A DNA stretch of 40,098 nucleotides from Rugosibacter sp. (GCA_023257495.1 JALRCC010000039.1:1-40098); one strand, 5' to 3'; counted from the first letter of the stretch, positions 12,558 to 24,558 are shown. Numbers and translations: made by a program. Notes: a model not told the origin generated them from the sequence alone.

Positions 12558-14435
12558 GTGGAATTTTTAACTACATTTGATGTCATTGTTGTTGGTGGGG
12601 GACATGCTGGTGCAGAGGCTGCGCTGGCATCAGCGCGGGCGGGTGCTCAAACGCTATTGCTCACACACAACATTGAAACGCTCGGTGCAATGTCCTGCAA
12701 CCCTTCTATTGGCGGTATAGGCAAAGGACATTTAGTAAAGGAAATTGATGCGCTGGGCGGTGCCATGGCTTTGGCTGCGGATGAGGCAGGCATTCAGTTC
12801 CGGATTCTCAATGCGTCAAAAGGTCCAGCTGTACGGGCGACCCGTGCTCAGGCAGATCGCCAGTTATATAAACAGGCAATCCGTTCCCGTCTTGAGGGTC
12901 AGGAAAATCTGACCTTGTTTCAGCAGGCGGTTGATGATTTTATTGTTGTGGGTGATCGTATCAAAGGTGTCGTTACTCAGTTAGGTGTGCGCTTCCATGC
13001 GCCTGCGGTTGTTTTGACAGCGGGTACGTTTCTTGATGGCTTGGTTCATGTCGGACTGGAAAATTACCGTGCCGGTCGCTTTGGTGATCCGGCAGCTATT
13101 TTGCTGAGCCGGCGGTTGAAAGAGCTGAAGCTGCCGGTGGGGCGCTTGAAAACCGGAACGCCGCCCCGGCTTGATGGGCGCTCGATTGATTTCTCGGCTA
13201 TGGTGTGTCAACCGGGTGATGATCCCGTGCCGGTCTTTTCTTTCATGGGTTCGGCTAACATGCATCCACGCCAGATACCCTGCTGGATTACTCAAACGAA
13301 TGAAAAGACGCATGAAATTATTCGCCAGGGTTTAGATCGTTCGCCCATGTTTACTGGGGTAATTGAAGGGATAGGGCCCAGGTATTGCCCGTCGATAGAA
13401 GATAAGATTCATCGTTTTGCGGGCAAAAATAGTCACCAGATTTTTATGGAACCTGAAGGTCTGGGGACTTATGAAATTTATCCCCAGGGAGTGTCCACCA
13501 GTTTGCCCTTCGATGTTCAGCTAAATCTTATCCGATCTATTCGCGGGTTGGAAAAAGCGCACATTACCCGGCCTGGCTATGCCATCGAGTATGACTATTT
13601 CGATCCGCGACATTTGAAGGGTAGTTTGGAAACACAATCCATCGCGGGTTTGTTTTTCGCAGGCCAGATCAACGGCACGACAGGCTACGAAGAGGCGGCA
13701 GCGCAAGGTTTGCTGGCAGGGGTTAATGCCGCTCGGTTTGCAAAAGATTTGCCAGCATGGGCACCTCGAAGAGATCAGGCATACCTGGGGGTTTTGGTTG
13801 ATGATTTAATTACGCGTGGGGTATCTGAGCCCTATCGCATGTTTACCAGTCGTGCCGAATACCGCTTGTCATTGCGTGAAGATAATGCCGACTTAAGATT
13901 AACCGAGGAAGGGCGTGCTTTGGGGTTGGTTGACGATGCGCGCTGGGATCGTTTTAATCGTAAGCGGGATGCGATTGCTCTCGAGGTTGAGCGTACTCGA
14001 GCAACCTGGGTGAATCCTCGGATGGTTAGTGGCGATGAGGCAGTGCGCGTGCTTGGCCAATCGATAGAGCATGAATATAGCTTGTTCGAACTACTCCGGC
14101 GACCGGGAGTTAGCCATTCTGATCTGATGACGTTGACAGGCGCTGGCGAAGGGGTGGCTGATGCGGAAGTTGTCGAACAGGTAGAGATTCAAGCGAAATA
14201 CCAAGGATATATTGAGCGTCAGAAAGAAGAGGTTGCCAAAAGTCTGGCCCATGAATCATCCGCCATACCGGTAGATATGGATTACACACTGGTTCATGGA
14301 TTGTCATTTGAAGCGCGACAAAAGCTGATGCAAGCGCGCCCGGAAACATTGGGTCAGGCATCGAGGGTTCAGGGAGTAACACCTGCGACGATCTCTTTGC
14401 TCTTGGTTCATCTCAAGCGGCAGAAGGCGGCATGA
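12558..14435 (+). CDS. mnmG: tRNA uridine-5-carboxymethylaminomethyl(34) synthesis enzyme MnmG
   Basis: FAD- and NADH-dependent partner of MnmE in wobble uridine modification (also called GidA). The protein begins [20 protein letters not shown] with the Rossmann dinucleotide fold, then [20 protein letters not shown], the [20 protein letters not shown] block near residue 370, and the helical C-terminal domain ([13 protein letters not shown]). The GTG at 12558 is chosen because a GAGGT ribosome binding site sits 7 bases upstream and it begins at the conserved N terminus; the TTG at 12531 would add nine unconserved residues. Its stop overlaps the rsmG start (ATGA), so it heads mnmG-rsmG-parA-parB. 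Confidence 0.97.
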   Translation: MEFLTTFDVIVVGGGHAGAEAALASARAGAQTLLLTHNIETLGAMSCNPSIGGIGKGHLVKEIDALGGAMALAADEAGIQFRILNASKGPAVRATRAQADRQLYKQAIRSRLEGQENLTLFQQAVDDFIVVGDRIKGVVTQLGVRFHAPAVVLTAGTFLDGLVHVGLENYRAGRFGDPAAILLSRRLKELKLPVGRLKTGTPPRLDGRSIDFSAMVCQPGDDPVPVFSFMGSANMHPRQIPCWITQTNEKTHEIIRQGLDRSPMFTGVIEGIGPRYCPSIEDKIHRFAGKNSHQIFMEPEGLGTYEIYPQGVSTSLPFDVQLNLIRSIRGLEKAHITRPGYAIEYDYFDPRHLKGSLETQSIAGLFFAGQINGTTGYEEAAAQGLLAGVNAARFAKDLPAWAPRRDQAYLGVLVDDLITRGVSEPYRMFTSRAEYRLSLREDNADLRLTEEGRALGLVDDARWDRFNRKRDAIALEVERTRATWVNPRMVSGDEAVRVLGQSIEHEYSLFELLRRPGVSHSDLMTLTGAGEGVADAEVVEQVEIQAKYQGYIERQKEEVAKSLAHESSAIPVDMDYTLVHGLSFEARQKLMQARPETLGQASRVQGVTPATISLLLVHLKRQKAA

Positions 14436-15070
14436 CTTTAGGCATTCAGTTGCAACAAGGTCTGATGGCATTAGGGTTGGCGCTGCCAGATAGTGCTCAG
14501 GCGAAACTTCTTGCCTACCTGAGTCTGCTAAAAAAATGGAATGCCACGTATAACTTGACGTCCATACGTGAAGAATCTGCGATGTTAACGCAGCATCTAT
14601 TTGATTCTTTGAGCATATTGCCACATATTGAAAAGTCGGCGCTGGTGACACGGCGCTGGATTGACGTTGGAAGCGGTGCTGGCCTGCCGGGTGTTCCTTT
14701 GGCCATTGCCTGCCCCCAATTACAGATGGCTCTGATTGATTCCGTGGACAAAAAGACAGCATTCCAGCGTCAGGTAAAAATTGAGCTTGGGTTATCAAAT
14801 TTAACCATTTTGGGTGGCAGGGTCGAAAACCAGTCCGCTGCGCAATGCGATGCTGTGATATCGCGTGCATTTGCCGAATTGAAGGATTTTGTCTCGCTGG
14901 CAGGACATCTGCTGGTGGAGGGTGGCACGCTTTACGCCATGAAAGGGCAGATGCCCCATGAAGAAATTGCTCGGCTTCCTGCGGAGTGGCATGTCATCCA
15001 GTGTTTGCCACTGGAAGTGCCAGGGATGATGGCTGAGCGCCATTTGATTGTTCTACAGAAAAGGCCCTGA
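14432..15070 (+). CDS. rsmG: 16S rRNA (guanine527-N7)-methyltransferase RsmG
   Basis: Methylates G527 of 16S rRNA using SAM (also called GidB). The 212 residues show the N-terminal helix region ([24 protein letters not shown]), the SAM-binding motif [17 protein letters not shown] near 75-90, [12 protein letters not shown] and the [11 protein letters not shown] block near 145-155. Start ATG overlaps the mnmG stop by 4 bp. A copy of the 25-bp motif encodes [10 protein letters not shown] just before the SAM motif. Confidence 0.97.
   Translation: MTLGIQLQQGLMALGLALPDSAQAKLLAYLSLLKKWNATYNLTSIREESAMLTQHLFDSLSILPHIEKSALVTRRWIDVGSGAGLPGVPLAIACPQLQMALIDSVDKKTAFQRQVKIELGLSNLTILGGRVENQSAAQCDAVISRAFAELKDFVSLAGHLLVEGGTLYAMKGQMPHEEIARLPAEWHVIQCLPLEVPGMMAERHLIVLQKRP
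14631..14655 (+). repeat. 25-bp bipartite interspersed motif, copy 5 (in rsmG)
   Basis: Both arms exact, spacer CTGGTGAC. Translated EKSAL, the same phase as copy 4. Confidence 0.85.
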
Positions 15071-15073
15071 TCG

Positions 15074-15847
15074 ATGCATATATTTGCCGTAGCCAATCAA
15101 AAGGGCGGGGTAGGAAAAACCACTACGACGGTCAACCTGGCCGCTGCGCTTGCCGCGCAGGGACAGCGCACCCTGTTGATAGATCTTGATCCACAGGGAA
15201 ATGCCACCATGGGCTGTGGAATAGATAAACGGAGCCTGAAGTTCTCGGTTTATCAATTGCTTTTGGAGTCGGCAACGCTTGCGCAAACCCGCGTGATGTC
15301 GCCCAGTGGGAAATTTGATGTACTACCTGCGAACCGTGATTTGGCGGGTGCGGAGGTAGATCTGGTTGATTTGGAGCATAGAGAGGCGCGCCTCAAAAAT
15401 GCGTTGATGCTGCACCGGGATGATTACGATTTTGTCTTGATCGACTGCCCACCATCCCTGTCGATGCTGACACTCAATGGCCTGTGCTCGGCGCATGGCG
15501 TCATTATTCCTATGCAATGTGAATATTATGCGCTGGAAGGGTTGTCGGATCTGGTCAATACCATTAAGAAAGTTCACGCTAATCTCAATCGTGAACTGAA
15601 AATCATTGGTCTTTTGCGGGTCATGTTTGATACGCGCAGCACCCTGTCAAATCAGGTTTCGGCACAGCTGGAGCAGCATTTTGGGGATAAGGTTTTCAAG
15701 ACCATCGTGCCACGCAATGTGCGCCTGGCTGAGGCACCAAGTTATGGTGTGCCCGGTGTCTTGTTTGATAGGGCAGCTAAAGGCTCGCAAGCTTATCTTG
15801 CTTTTGCCGTTGAAATGATCGAACGCGTTAAAACTTGGAAGGAATGA
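15074..15847 (+). CDS. parA: Chromosome partitioning ATPase ParA (Soj)
   Basis: Walker-type ATPase that forms a nucleoid gradient and moves ParB-parS complexes to segregate the origin region. The 257-residue protein has the deviant Walker A motif NQKGGVGKTTTTVNLAAALA at residues 8-27, the Walker B stretch DYDFVLIDCPPSL near 120 and the AEAPSYGVPGVLFD C-terminal block. The short N terminus marks it as a chromosomal (type Ib-like) ParA rather than a plasmid type Ia protein. It lies 3 bp after rsmG and 1 bp before parB. Confidence 0.97.
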   Translation: MHIFAVANQKGGVGKTTTTVNLAAALAAQGQRTLLIDLDPQGNATMGCGIDKRSLKFSVYQLLLESATLAQTRVMSPSGKFDVLPANRDLAGAEVDLVDLEHREARLKNALMLHRDDYDFVLIDCPPSLSMLTLNGLCSAHGVIIPMQCEYYALEGLSDLVNTIKKVHANLNRELKIIGLLRVMFDTRSTLSNQVSAQLEQHFGDKVFKTIVPRNVRLAEAPSYGVPGVLFDRAAKGSQAYLAFAVEMIERVKTWKE

Positions 15848-15848
15848 A

Positions 15849-16712
15849 ATGAATGCCACACGATTAAAGGGTTTGGGTCGCGGTCTGGATACATTGCTTG
15901 ATCCAGAAGCCAGTGGCAATCAAGGACAGCGACAGGATATTTTGTCAGTCGATGCGCTGCGTCCCGGTAAATATCAGCCACGCACCCGGATGGATCCGGG
16001 GTCACTAGAAGAGCTTGCTGCCTCGATCAAGGCGCAAGGTTTGATCCAGCCCATATCCGTTCGTCCGGTAGTTTATGACAGTGTTGCATGCTATGAAATT
16101 ATTGCGGGCGAACGGCGTTGGCGTGCGGCCAAAATTGCAGGGCTGAGCGAAGTGCCTGTGCTCATAAGAGATATTCCCGACGATGCGGCATTGGCCATGT
16201 CGCTGATCGAGAATATTCAGCGCGAAGATCTTAATCCACTGGAAGAGGCGGCAGGTATTCAGCGCTTGATCGATGAGTTTGAAATGACGCATCAACAAGC
16301 AGCCGATGCGCTCGGTCGTTCCCGTTCAGCTGCAACAAATCTGCTGCGCTTATTGCAGTTAGCCAAGCCAGTGCAGGATATGCTCATGGCGGGTGATATC
16401 GAGATGGGCCATGCGCGCGCATTACTTGCCTTACCTAGTCTTGCGCAAAGTCGGCTTGCTGCTACATTGGTGGAAAAGCGGCTATCGGTTCGTGATGCCG
16501 AGCGGCTGGTTGCGCGCGAGCTTAATCCTTCACAAAAGGCGGAAGGTGCCCCAAAAGCCAATCGGGATCTACAGCGGCTTGAAGAAGAATTGTCAGATAA
16601 AATAGGTGCTACCGTGAAAGTGAGTGCTAACAGAAAGGGTGCTGGAACGCTAGTGATTCGCTTTGCAAGTCTGGATCAGCTGGATGGTTTATTAAGTACG
16701 CATTTTGGCTGA
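15849..16712 (+). CDS. parB: Chromosome partitioning protein ParB (Spo0J)
   Basis: CTP-dependent clamp that loads at parS and spreads along DNA. The 287 residues begin MNATRLKGLGRGLDTLL (the ParA-interacting segment). The ParB/Srx nuclease-like domain follows, with PGKYQPRT, ELAASIKAQGLIQPISVRP and the CTP-binding GERRWRAAKIAGL. A helix-turn-helix region (HQQAADALGRSRSAATNLLRLLQL, about 140-165) contacts parS, and the C-terminal dimer domain ends with VIRFASLDQLDGLLS. Its two likely binding sites are upstream of mnmG in the same cluster. Confidence 0.97.
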   Translation: MNATRLKGLGRGLDTLLDPEASGNQGQRQDILSVDALRPGKYQPRTRMDPGSLEELAASIKAQGLIQPISVRPVVYDSVACYEIIAGERRWRAAKIAGLSEVPVLIRDIPDDAALAMSLIENIQREDLNPLEEAAGIQRLIDEFEMTHQQAADALGRSRSAATNLLRLLQLAKPVQDMLMAGDIEMGHARALLALPSLAQSRLAATLVEKRLSVRDAERLVARELNPSQKAEGAPKANRDLQRLEEELSDKIGATVKVSANRKGAGTLVIRFASLDQLDGLLSTHFG

Positions 16713-16789
16713 GTTAAGGCAGGCCGAGGTCTGGTGATATCGCCGCATCATCCAAAAATAGATTTTCCAGAAGTGGCCTCGGGGCTTTG

Positions 16790-16814
16790 CAGCGTATCAC
16801 CAGCGCCGACTTTT
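16790..16814 (-). repeat. 25-bp bipartite interspersed motif, copy 6 (parB-atpI intergenic)
   Basis: The first arm is exact on the minus strand and the spacer is the consensus CTGGTGAT, but the second arm is weaker (ACGCTG). CTGGTGATA at 16731-16739 is an inverted partner of TATCACCAG at 16795-16803, and CCGAGG (16724-16729) can pair with CCTCGG (16777-16782). This copy therefore lies in a potential stem-loop after parB. Confidence 0.78.
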
Positions 16815-16904
16815 CAGAGTGTGGGTAAGGTGGGGCGGTGATGAAGAAAAATGCGTTGAATGTGAGAATGCGTCAGGCGAGTCGATCGTATGACGGCAAT
16901 TTTA

Positions 16905-16933
16905 TTGACACTTATTATGCAAGCATTTAAAAT
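16905..16933 (+). promoter_or_regulatory. Near-consensus sigma-70 promoter of the atp operon
   Basis: TTGACA (perfect -35) at 16905-16910 and TAAAAT (one mismatch) at 16928-16933 with an ideal 17-bp spacer, 40 bases before the atpI start. The strength suits high expression of ATP synthase. Confidence 0.85.
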
Positions 16934-16973
16934 CGCGCGGCTTTGAGCCGTGCAACCTTGGAAGGTTTGATTG

Positions 16974-17309
16974 ATGTATAGGGTTGTATTGCTTCAAATT
17001 ACCGGGGTGCTCGTTGCAGCAGGATTGGCCAGTCTATGGCTAGGGCAGCACGGTGCGTTGTCGGTTTTATTTGGGGGTGCGGCATACGCGATCCCAAATC
17101 TGTTTTTTGTAACGAGACTTGCGGCTTCAACAGCAAGAAAGCGTGCCAGTGTGGCCACCTTTTTTGTTGGTGAGCTGGTTAAGATTCTTGCTACGATCGT
17201 ACTTTTGGTGGCTGCTCAGCGGTTCTACCCTGTGCATTGGTTAGCATTATTGGTAGGGCTATTTGTTGCGTTAAAAGCTAATTTGTTCGCGCTATTGTTA
17301 AAAAACTGA
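16974..17309 (+). CDS. atpI: ATP synthase assembly protein AtpI
   Basis: Small membrane protein of the ATP synthase operon, thought to help assemble the c-ring. The 111 residues form four hydrophobic segments (about 5-22, 28-47, 65-82, 88-108), with the sequence LFGGAAYAIPNLFFVTRL typical of the family. The ATG at 16974 is preferred over the TTG at 16971 because of the GGAAGG ribosome binding site. It is first in the operon and 2 bp from atpB. Confidence 0.88.
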   Translation: MYRVVLLQITGVLVAAGLASLWLGQHGALSVLFGGAAYAIPNLFFVTRLAASTARKRASVATFFVGELVKILATIVLLVAAQRFYPVHWLALLVGLFVALKANLFALLLKN

Positions 17310-17311
17310 TT

Positions 17312-18136
17312 ATGTCATCAAGTACTGAAAATGCGCCTGTCGCAGGCGACTATATCGTCCATCACCTGACCCATTTGACTAGTACTGGCCATAAGCAGTC
17401 GGCGGTGATCGATTGGACAATCATCAACGTGGATACCATTTTCTGGTCCATCAGCATGGGTGTGCTGGCGATGATTATCATGGTTATTGCTGCTCGGCGA
17501 GCCACGTCAGGCGTTCCTGGCCGACTTCAGGGTGCCGTTGAAATGCTGGTTGATATGGTTGATACCCAATCCAAAGCCATTGTTCATGGCGATCGCCGGT
17601 TTATCGCCCCGGTGGCGCTGACCGTGTTTGTTTGGGTTTTGTTCATGAATGCCCTTGATTTCCTGCCAGTGGATTTGTTCCCCAGAATTGCTGAGATGTT
17701 TGGGTTCCACTATCAGCGTATCGTGCCCACCGCCGATCTGAATGGTGCGCTAGGCATGTCGCTGGGTGTTCTTCTTTTGTGCTTGTACTACAACATAAAA
17801 ATCAAAGGCCTCACAGGTTGGGTGCACGAATTATTCACCGCGCCTTTTGGCAACCATCCTTTGCTGTACCTCGTTAATTTCGCGATGCAGATGATTGAGT
17901 TTATTGCCAAAACGGTTTCTCACGGCATGCGGCTGTTTGGCAATATGTATGCTGGTGAGCTGGTATTCATGCTGATTGCTTTGATGGGTAGTACGGCTAC
18001 CGCCATGGGCTTTTTTGGCCATGTTGTGGCGGGGTCGATCTGGGCGATTTTTCACATCCTGATCGTTGTGTTGCAGGCTTTCATTTTCATGATGCTGACG
18101 CTGGTGTACATAGGCCAAGCGCATGAGAGTCACTAG
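17312..18136 (+). CDS. atpB: ATP synthase F0 subunit a
   Basis: Stator subunit that forms the two proton half-channels against the c-ring. The 274-residue membrane protein has five or more hydrophobic helices. The essential arginine is in SHGMRLFGNMYAGELVFMLI (about residue 208), preceded by the LVNFAMQMIEFIAK helix; the last helix contains FHILIVVLQAFIFMMLTLVYIG with the conserved glutamine. The N-terminal HHLTHLTSTGH stretch is typical of betaproteobacterial subunit a. It is co-transcribed with atpI and atpE. Confidence 0.98.
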   Translation: MSSSTENAPVAGDYIVHHLTHLTSTGHKQSAVIDWTIINVDTIFWSISMGVLAMIIMVIAARRATSGVPGRLQGAVEMLVDMVDTQSKAIVHGDRRFIAPVALTVFVWVLFMNALDFLPVDLFPRIAEMFGFHYQRIVPTADLNGALGMSLGVLLLCLYYNIKIKGLTGWVHELFTAPFGNHPLLYLVNFAMQMIEFIAKTVSHGMRLFGNMYAGELVFMLIALMGSTATAMGFFGHVVAGSIWAIFHILIVVLQAFIFMMLTLVYIGQAHESH

Positions 18137-18179
18137 TTGTATCAGTTAGCAGTTTTTACGTGTTTTTAATTTTATATAA

Positions 18180-18437
<258 letters not shown>

Positions 18438-18463
18438 TCGCGTCTTTTTAAAGGACCAATAAC

Positions 18464-18934
18464 GTGAATCTGAACGCAACGCTGTTTGCCCAGCTGGCTG
18501 TGTTCTTTATTTTGGCTTGGTTTACGATGAAGTTCGTATGGCCACCCATCATGAAGGCACTAGATGATCGTGCGAGTAAAATCGCCGACGGCCTTGCGGC
18601 AGCTGACAAGGCAAAGGCTGATTTGGTGTTCGCCGAAAAAAAAGCGGCTGAAGAATTACGTCATGCACGTGAGTCGGCTGCTGAGTTTCGTAGTGGGGCG
18701 GAAAAACAAGCCGCTCAGCTGCTTGAAGAAGCGCGTGCTGAAGCCGCTCGAGTGGTTTCAGCAGCTCGTGAAGCTGCTCAATCGGAAGTCGGTGTCGCCA
18801 TGCAACGTGCCAAGGAGTCGCTACGCGAACAAGTCGCGCTACTGGCTGTGGCTGGTGCAGAGAAAATTCTCCGCAAGGAAATTAATCCTCAGGCGCATGC
18901 CGATCTGCTTTCTCAGCTGAAGTCGGAGCTTTGA
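18464..18934 (+). CDS. atpF: ATP synthase F0 subunit b
   Basis: Peripheral stalk subunit, a dimer linking subunit a to the delta subunit and F1. The 156-residue protein has one N-terminal membrane helix (residues 5-25, [21 protein letters not shown]) followed by a long charged, Ala-rich coiled coil (about 30-140) with the [16 protein letters not shown] start typical of the family. It uses a GTG start at 18464 with an AAAGGA ribosome binding site. It ends 6 bp before atpH. Confidence 0.98.
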   Translation: MNLNATLFAQLAVFFILAWFTMKFVWPPIMKALDDRASKIADGLAAADKAKADLVFAEKKAAEELRHARESAAEFRSGAEKQAAQLLEEARAEAARVVSAAREAAQSEVGVAMQRAKESLREQVALLAVAGAEKILRKEINPQAHADLLSQLKSEL

Positions 18935-18940
18935 TCAGAC

Positions 18941-19480
18941 ATGGCTGAAAATGTTACGCTGGCCCGGCCTTACGCAGAAGCTGCCTTTCAGTTAGCTAAA
19001 GGCAGTCCTGCCGATTTGGCTTCATGGGCCGAAGCGCTTGCATGCTTGTCAAATATTACAATCGATCCAGTGATGGAAGCGTGTATTGGCAGTCCGCAGT
19101 TTAATGCAGCACAGTTGACGCAGCTTTATTTTGAGGCGACCGACGGCAAGCTGAGTGCAGATCAGCAAAGTTTTGTTCGTGTGTTGGTTGATAACAATCG
19201 TCTGGTGGTGCTACCGGAGATTGTTGCACTGTTTGACGAACTAAAAGCTAATGCCGAAGGTATCAAGCATGCCGAGATTACCTCAGCTTTTCCTCTTGAT
19301 GATGCCGTACTAAAAAATTTGGTAGCAGAACTCGAACGTAAATTTTCATGTCGGATACAAGCAACAATCAAGCTTGATCCCGAGCTTATCGGTGGCGTAC
19401 GTATGGCTGTTGGCGACGAGGTGATTGATGCCTCAGTTCGCGGCAAACTTGCTGCTATGGCGATTGCCCTAACGAACTAG
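18941..19480 (+). CDS. atpH: ATP synthase F1 subunit delta
   Basis: Connects the F1 head to the b-subunit stalk. The 179 residues begin with [12 protein letters not shown], the family's N-terminal helix, and end with the conserved C-terminal domain [26 protein letters not shown]. Length and position between atpF and atpA are standard. Confidence 0.97.
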   Translation: MAENVTLARPYAEAAFQLAKGSPADLASWAEALACLSNITIDPVMEACIGSPQFNAAQLTQLYFEATDGKLSADQQSFVRVLVDNNRLVVLPEIVALFDELKANAEGIKHAEITSAFPLDDAVLKNLVAELERKFSCRIQATIKLDPELIGGVRMAVGDEVIDASVRGKLAAMAIALTN

Positions 19481-19490
19481 GAGTTATTTG

Positions 19491-21029
19491 ATGAATCTGA
19501 ATCCATCTGAAATTAGTGAGTTGATTAAAACACGAATCCAGACGATGCAATTGCCCGCAACGGCGCGTAATGAGGGCACCGTCGTTTCAGTGACTGACGG
19601 CATCTGTCGCGTGCATGGCCTGGCGGATGTCATGCAAGGTGAGATGTTGGAATTTCCTGGCAATACCTTCGGTTTGGCGCTCAATCTGGAGCGTGATTCG
19701 GTGGGTGTGGTGGTGCTGGGCGATTACGAACACATTACCGAAGGCGATATCGTTAAATGCACGGGCCGAATTCTCGAAGTGCCTATTGGCCCCGAGCTGC
19801 TTGGTCGCGTAGTGAATGCCTTGGGCGAGCCGATCGATGGCAAAGGCCCGATCAACGCAAAACTCTCAGACAAGCTGGAAAAGGTTGCTCCAGGGGTTAT
19901 CTGGCGTAAATCGGTATCTCAGCCGTTGCAAACCGGACTCAAAGCAGTTGACTCGATGGTTCCGGTGGGACGCGGTCAGCGCGAATTGATTATTGGTGAT
20001 CGACAAACAGGAAAGACAGCCGTAGCGGTTGATGCCATCATCAATCAAAAAGGCCAGAACATGTTCTGCGTCTACGTGGCTATTGGTCAAAAAGCGTCCA
20101 CCGTGGCTAACGTCGTGCGTAAACTCGAAGAGCATGGGGCGATGGAATACACGGTTGTCGTTGCTGCTACTGCCTCTGACTCAGCTGCAATGCAGTTTCT
20201 TGCACCGTATGCGGGTTGCACAATGGGCGAATACTTCCGCGATCGTGGCATGGACGCACTGATTGTTTATGATGATTTGACCAAGCAAGCATGGGCGTAT
20301 CGCCAGATTTCGCTGCTGCTGCGCCGTCCTCCCGGTCGCGAAGCGTATCCGGGTGACGTGTTCTATCTGCACTCACGTTTACTTGAGCGTGCTGCTCGTG
20401 TTTCAGAGGCTTGGGCAGAAAAGCTCACCAACGGCGAAGTTAAAGGCAAAACAGGCTCATTGACGGCTTTGCCCATTATTGAAACCCAGGCAGGCGACGT
20501 TTCTGCCTTTGTGCCGACGAACGTGATTTCGATTACAGACGGCCAGATTTTCCTTGAGACTGACTTGTTCAATGCCGGTATCCGTCCTGCCATGAATGCC
20601 GGTATCTCGGTGTCGCGCGTGGGTGGTGCAGCGCAGACCAAGGTCATCAAGAAGCTGGGTGGCGGCGTGCGTTTATCCCTTGCTCAGTATCGCGAGCTTG
20701 CTGCATTTGCGCAGTTTGCTTCGGATCTCGATGAGGTGACACGCAAGCAGTTGGAGCGTGGTCGTCGCGTAACTGAATTGATGAAGCAATTACAGTATTC
20801 TCCGTTGTCGGTTGCTGATATGGCAATTTCGCTGTATGCCTCTAACGAAGGCTTCATGGACGATGTCGATGTGCCGCGTATTCTGGCATTTGAGACGGCA
20901 TTGCATCAGGTCATGCACCAAAAACATGCTGATCTGGTAGCCAAGATAGAATCGACGAAAGATCTGGATAAAGATGCCGAAGCGCAGCTTAAAGCAGCGA
21001 TTGTCGACTTCAAGAAATCCTGGGCCTAA
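19491..21029 (+). CDS. atpA: ATP synthase F1 subunit alpha
   Basis: Non-catalytic nucleotide-binding subunit of the F1 hexamer. The 512-residue protein starts [19 protein letters not shown] and has the beta-barrel domain, the P-loop [15 protein letters not shown] (about 168-182) and the signature [17 protein letters not shown] (about 365-380). The ATG at 19491 is chosen over the TTG at 19488 because of the AGGAG ribosome binding site and family start. It is followed 33 bp later by atpG. Confidence 0.98.
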   Translation: MNLNPSEISELIKTRIQTMQLPATARNEGTVVSVTDGICRVHGLADVMQGEMLEFPGNTFGLALNLERDSVGVVVLGDYEHITEGDIVKCTGRILEVPIGPELLGRVVNALGEPIDGKGPINAKLSDKLEKVAPGVIWRKSVSQPLQTGLKAVDSMVPVGRGQRELIIGDRQTGKTAVAVDAIINQKGQNMFCVYVAIGQKASTVANVVRKLEEHGAMEYTVVVAATASDSAAMQFLAPYAGCTMGEYFRDRGMDALIVYDDLTKQAWAYRQISLLLRRPPGREAYPGDVFYLHSRLLERAARVSEAWAEKLTNGEVKGKTGSLTALPIIETQAGDVSAFVPTNVISITDGQIFLETDLFNAGIRPAMNAGISVSRVGGAAQTKVIKKLGGGVRLSLAQYRELAAFAQFASDLDEVTRKQLERGRRVTELMKQLQYSPLSVADMAISLYASNEGFMDDVDVPRILAFETALHQVMHQKHADLVAKIESTKDLDKDAEAQLKAAIVDFKKSWA

Positions 21030-21062
21030 TTCACTTACCTGACTGGCTAACAAAGGGCGATC

Positions 21063-21938
21063 ATGGCAGGTAGTAAAGAGATACGTAGCAAAATCAAGAG
21101 CGTGCAAAACACGCGCAAGATTACCAAGGCTATGGAGATGGTGGCTGCATCCAAAATGCGCAAGGCGCAAGAACGGATGCAGGCTGCTCGCCCCTATAGC
21201 GAAAAAATTCGTCGTCTGGCGGCTAATCTTTCACACGCCTTGATGACTGATTATCGGCATCCGTTTCTGACTAAGCAGACATCAGTTAAACGTGTTGGTT
21301 TGATCGTGATCACGACCGACAAAGGTTTGTGTGGTGGGTTAAACACCAATGTGTTGCGCCAATCGCTAAACTCCATGCGTCAGTGGGAGGCGCAGGGCAT
21401 AAGTGATATCAGTGTTACCTGTATTGGTAACAAGGGTCTAGGCTTTATGCATCGCCTCGGTGCCAAAGTGATGTCACACGTTACCCATATCGGGGACACC
21501 CCGCACATGGAAAAATTGATCGGCCCCATAAAGGTCATGCTGGATGCTTATCAGACGGGTGAGCTGGATGAAGTCCATATTGCCTACACGCGCTTTATCA
21601 ACACGATGTCGCAACAGGCAATCGTTGAGCCTTTGCTGCCACTGTCTGGTGAGCGCATGGGCACACCTGAAACCGGTTGGGATTATTTGTACGAGCCTGA
21701 TGCACAGACGGTGGTGGATGATTTGTTGTTGCGCTATGTCGAAGCTCTGATTTACGAAGGAGTCACAGAAAATATGGCTTCCGAGCAGTCGGCACGTATG
21801 GTTGCCATGAAGGCTGCGACAGATAACGCGGGCAGTGTCATCAAGGAATTACAGCTTGTTTATAACAAAGCCCGTCAAGCAGCAATTACTAAAGAAATAT
21901 CAGAGATTGTTGGTGGCGCAGCTGCCATTGCAGGCTAA
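21063..21938 (+). CDS. atpG: ATP synthase F1 subunit gamma
   Basis: Central rotating shaft. The 291 residues begin [20 protein letters not shown] and end [17 protein letters not shown], the two long helices that form the coiled-coil axle, with [14 protein letters not shown] in the globular domain between them. Length is standard. Confidence 0.98.
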   Translation: MAGSKEIRSKIKSVQNTRKITKAMEMVAASKMRKAQERMQAARPYSEKIRRLAANLSHALMTDYRHPFLTKQTSVKRVGLIVITTDKGLCGGLNTNVLRQSLNSMRQWEAQGISDISVTCIGNKGLGFMHRLGAKVMSHVTHIGDTPHMEKLIGPIKVMLDAYQTGELDEVHIAYTRFINTMSQQAIVEPLLPLSGERMGTPETGWDYLYEPDAQTVVDDLLLRYVEALIYEGVTENMASEQSARMVAMKAATDNAGSVIKELQLVYNKARQAAITKEISEIVGGAAAIAG

Positions 21939-21951
21939 GCCCGGTTTATAA

Positions 21952-23382
<1,431 letters not shown>

Positions 23383-23410
23383 TTATTTTCAGCGAGATGA
23401 AAGGTAAGAT

Positions 23411-23833
23411 ATGGCCATGACCGTTCATGTAGATGTAGTCAGCGCAGAAGAGTCCATTTTTTCCGGCTTGGCGGAGTTTGTTGCCCTGCCCGGGGAAGGT
23501 GGCGAGCTGGGTATTTTGCCCGGCCATATGCCGCTAATGACACGCATCAAACCAGGTACCGTGCGCATCAAGCTGCCGCACGGCAAAGAAGAGTGCATCT
23601 TTGTTGCAGGTGGTTTGCTAGAGGTGCAGCCCGGACTAGTCACAGTGCTGGCAGATACGGCTATTCGTGGTGCTGATCTTGATGAAGCCAAGGCACTAGA
23701 GGCTAAAAAGCGTGCCGAAGAAGCCTTGGCAAGTCGTAGCGCTGAAATGGATTATGCCCGTGCGCAAGCTGAGTTGAGTGAGGCGATTGCGCAACTCTCG
23801 GCAATTGATCGGCTACGCAAGCAAGGCCACTAA
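23411..23833 (+). CDS. atpC: ATP synthase F1 subunit epsilon
   Basis: Rotor subunit that inhibits ATP hydrolysis. The 140 residues have the N-terminal beta-sandwich ([43 protein letters not shown]) and the C-terminal two-helix domain ([18 protein letters not shown]) that acts as a brake. It is last in the operon and followed by a clear terminator. Confidence 0.97.
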   Translation: MAMTVHVDVVSAEESIFSGLAEFVALPGEGGELGILPGHMPLMTRIKPGTVRIKLPHGKEECIFVAGGLLEVQPGLVTVLADTAIRGADLDEAKALEAKKRAEEALASRSAEMDYARAQAELSEAIAQLSAIDRLRKQGH

Positions 23834-23852
23834 AAAATTGCGTTAATCGGCT

Positions 23853-23881
23853 AAAAAAAGGCAGCGTAAGCTGCCTTTTTT
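23853..23881. terminator. Bidirectional intrinsic terminator between atpC and sodB
   Basis: A-rich run, GGCAGC, loop GTAA, GCTGCC, then a run of six T residues. The A/T flanks make it work in both directions, ending the atp operon (+) and sodB (-). Confidence 0.92.
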
Positions 23882-23896
23882 GTTTCACAGTTCTGG

Positions 23897-24481
23897 TTAT
23901 GCAAAGTTTTTTTCTGCAAAACCCCAATTAACGAGAGAAGCAAGGAAAGTTTCAACGAACTTGGGCCGTGCATTGCGATAGTCAATGTAGTAGGCATGTT
24001 CCCAAACATCAATGGTGAGCAAAGCTTTATCACCAGAGGTTAAGGGGGTACCCGCTGCGCTGGTGTTGATGATGTCCACCGAGCCGTCGGCCTTTTTTAC
24101 TAGCCATGTCCAGCCTGAGCCGAAGTTGCCGACGGCGGATGCCTGGAATGCCTTTTTGAATTCGTCAAAACTGCCCCATTTCTTGTTGATCGCCTCGGCC
24201 AGTGCGCCAGCGGGCGCGCCGCCGCCAGCGGGCTTCATGCTGTTCCAGAAAAAAGTGTGGTTCCAGACTTGCGCTGCATTGTTGAAGATGCCGCCAGCGG
24301 GCGCTTTCTTGACGATGGCCTCCAGATCAAGGTTTTCGAAGTCGGTGCCCTTGATCAGGTTATTCAGGTTGGTCACATAGGCCTGGTGATGCTTGCCATG
24401 GTGATATTCAAAGGTTTCTTTTGAAATGTGGGGTGCAAGTGCGTCTATTGCGTAGGGCAAAGCGGGTAAAGCGTGTTCCAT
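23897..24481 (-). CDS. sodB: Iron superoxide dismutase
   Basis: Converts superoxide to hydrogen peroxide and oxygen in the cytoplasm. The 194 residues show the metal ligands His26 ([16 protein letters not shown]), the His in [11 protein letters not shown], and Asp and His in [13 protein letters not shown]. Gln in the AAQVWNH motif and the [10 protein letters not shown] block favour the iron form, though metal preference cannot be proven from sequence. An AAGGA ribosome binding site precedes the ATG, and a good promoter lies about 50 bp upstream. Confidence 0.96.
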   Translation of the reverse strand: MEHALPALPYAIDALAPHISKETFEYHHGKHHQAYVTNLNNLIKGTDFENLDLEAIVKKAPAGGIFNNAAQVWNHTFFWNSMKPAGGGAPAGALAEAINKKWGSFDEFKKAFQASAVGNFGSGWTWLVKKADGSVDIINTSAAGTPLTSGDKALLTIDVWEHAYYIDYRNARPKFVETFLASLVNWGFAEKNFA

Positions 24482-24529
24482 TTGAATTCCTTGAAAAGTG
24501 AAGTAAGGGTAAAACTAAAAAACCCGTTG

Positions 24530-24558
24530 ATTCTAAATAGTACTGCGTTAAATAACAA
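24530..24558 (-). promoter_or_regulatory. Likely sigma-70 promoter of sodB
   Basis: On the minus strand TTGTTA and TAGAAT are separated by exactly 17 bp, 49 bases before the sodB start. The rest of the 24482-24697 gap holds only a 7-bp inverted repeat (GGTTAGC at 24659-24665 with GCTAACC at 24680-24686). Confidence 0.6.

Noticed and set aside
14304..14870. 188-codon minus-strand open frame
   Set aside because: It is antisense to mnmG and rsmG, has no family resemblance, and its codons mirror the real genes.
16441..16475. CAAAGTCGGCT in parB as a further motif copy
   Set aside because: Nine of eleven core bases match, but the second arm is absent; a chance or very decayed match.
17393..17417. 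AGCAGTCGGCG in atpB as a further motif copy
   Set aside because: Nine of eleven core bases match without the second arm.
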